The position numbers were made by a program, and so were the translations under genes. From Candidatus Nomurabacteria bacterium (GTDB lineage: Bacteria > Patescibacteriota > Minisyncoccia > Phycocordibacterales > UBA918), in contig CALRHO010000048.1 in NCBI GenBank assembly GCA_943359405.1, positions 1-6,468 of the forward strand: 6,468 bases of DNA, written 5' to 3'. The notes under the pieces are model-generated. The model saw only the letters and a program-made list of their open reading frames with translations, was not told where the DNA came from and searched no databases. How positions within the stretch are numbered: position 1 is the stretch's first letter; every line of letters starts with the position of its first letter. Below, one piece after another: positions 6,251 through 6,468 of the stretch.

Positions 6251-6281
6251 AGTATACCGCACTATTGCCCGACACTACCAA
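6251..6281 (-). promoter_or_regulatory. Possible leaderless promoter for pilD and downstream genes
   Basis: On the transcript strand TATACT (6256 to 6251) is followed by exactly six bases and then the pilD ATG at 6244. This is the spacing expected if transcription starts at the A of the start codon. A weak -35 candidate, TTGGTA (6281 to 6276), lies 19 bases upstream, longer than the ideal 17. The site falls in the 36-54 base gap after the pilin gene. It would allow the peptidase and minor pilins to be made apart from the abundant pilin. The -35 match is poor, so this is a candidate only. Confidence 0.4.
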
Positions 6282-6298
6282 ACAAAAACTACTCCACC

Positions 6299-6468
6299 CT
6301 ATGATGCTGGACAGACAGTTCCTGACGTGGTCGTTGCCACCTCACGATTTGCACCTGTGCTATCAACACACCACGAACGGGCAGGGTTAGTAACTAAGTT
6401 AGAACTGAACACCCACGCTGTCGCGTTAGCGCTACAGTACGTTCCACCAGCACCATTAGCAGTGTCAA
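6299..6468 (-). CDS. Type IV pilin, C-terminal fragment (5' end outside window)
   Basis: An open frame enters from the right edge and ends at a TAG (6301 to 6299), giving the last 55 residues. The fragment has GGTYCSANATAWVFSSNLV, then RSWCVDSTGANREV and ends GTVCPAS. The pattern of an aromatic-cysteine, a WCVDSTG motif and a terminal cysteine-proline matches the C-terminal body of pilins from Patescibacteria as I recall them. The three cysteines (11, 33 and 52 of the fragment) probably form disulfides in the exported pilin, possibly with others upstream. The N-terminal leader and helix cannot be seen, so whether it is the major pilin or another minor one is inferred from its place next to pilD. 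It lies 54 bases before the pilD ATG. Confidence 0.72.
   Translation of the reverse strand, partial: DTANGAGGTYCSANATAWVFSSNLVTNPARSWCVDSTGANREVATTTSGTVCPAS

Noticed and set aside
6275..6301. Possible intrinsic terminator after the pilin stop, from a TTTTTGTTT run on the transcript strand
   Set aside because: No GC-rich stem precedes the T-run; only a three-pair CCA/TGG match is visible.

Overview
The window reads as one minus-strand transcription unit packed with coding sequence. In the direction of transcription (right to left) it holds the 3' end of a type IV pilin gene, a prepilin peptidase gene (pilD), four minor-pilin genes (FimT/GspH-like, PilW/GspJ-like, PilV/GspI-like and PilX/GspK-like), the NAD-dependent DNA ligase gene ligA, and the 5' end of gatC. 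Genes overlap or are separated by 2-37 bases, and there is no non-coding stretch over 300 bases. I found no RNA gene, CRISPR array or mobile element.

The likely source is a member of the Candidate Phyla Radiation (Patescibacteria), probably Parcubacteria-like. This is an inference from remembered family style: the pilin C-terminus with a WCVDSTG-type motif, minor pilins with FLAQEGLEL and FHAANAGLECA segments after the N-terminal helix, and a LigA with an HFVSKGALNIDGVGPRI segment. All genes fit the standard genetic code, and TGA is a true stop at the end of the pilW-like gene, which argues against the UGA-glycine code of Gracilibacteria/SR1.

The genes form a pilus-assembly set. The pilin and the four minor pilins carry (or, for the truncated one, should carry) the class III leader that PilD cuts. 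The four minor pilins follow the order H-I-J-K known from pseudopilin tip complexes. The set would make and cap a type IV pilus. The assembly ATPases, platform protein and any secretin are not in the window. The housekeeping genes ligA and gatC follow directly, with ligA starting four bases after the pilX-like stop.

The most notable feature is the last minor pilin. Its pilin body is split by a cysteine-free laminin-G/concanavalin-like lectin domain of about 210 residues, flanked by Pro/Gly/Ser linkers. This looks like a tip adhesin. LigA also deserves attention, because two of its four zinc-binding cysteines are replaced. Other signals are a -10 box exactly six bases before the pilD ATG, suggesting a leaderless internal promoter, and a UUCG-capped hairpin in the mRNA at the second linker of the lectin-pilin.
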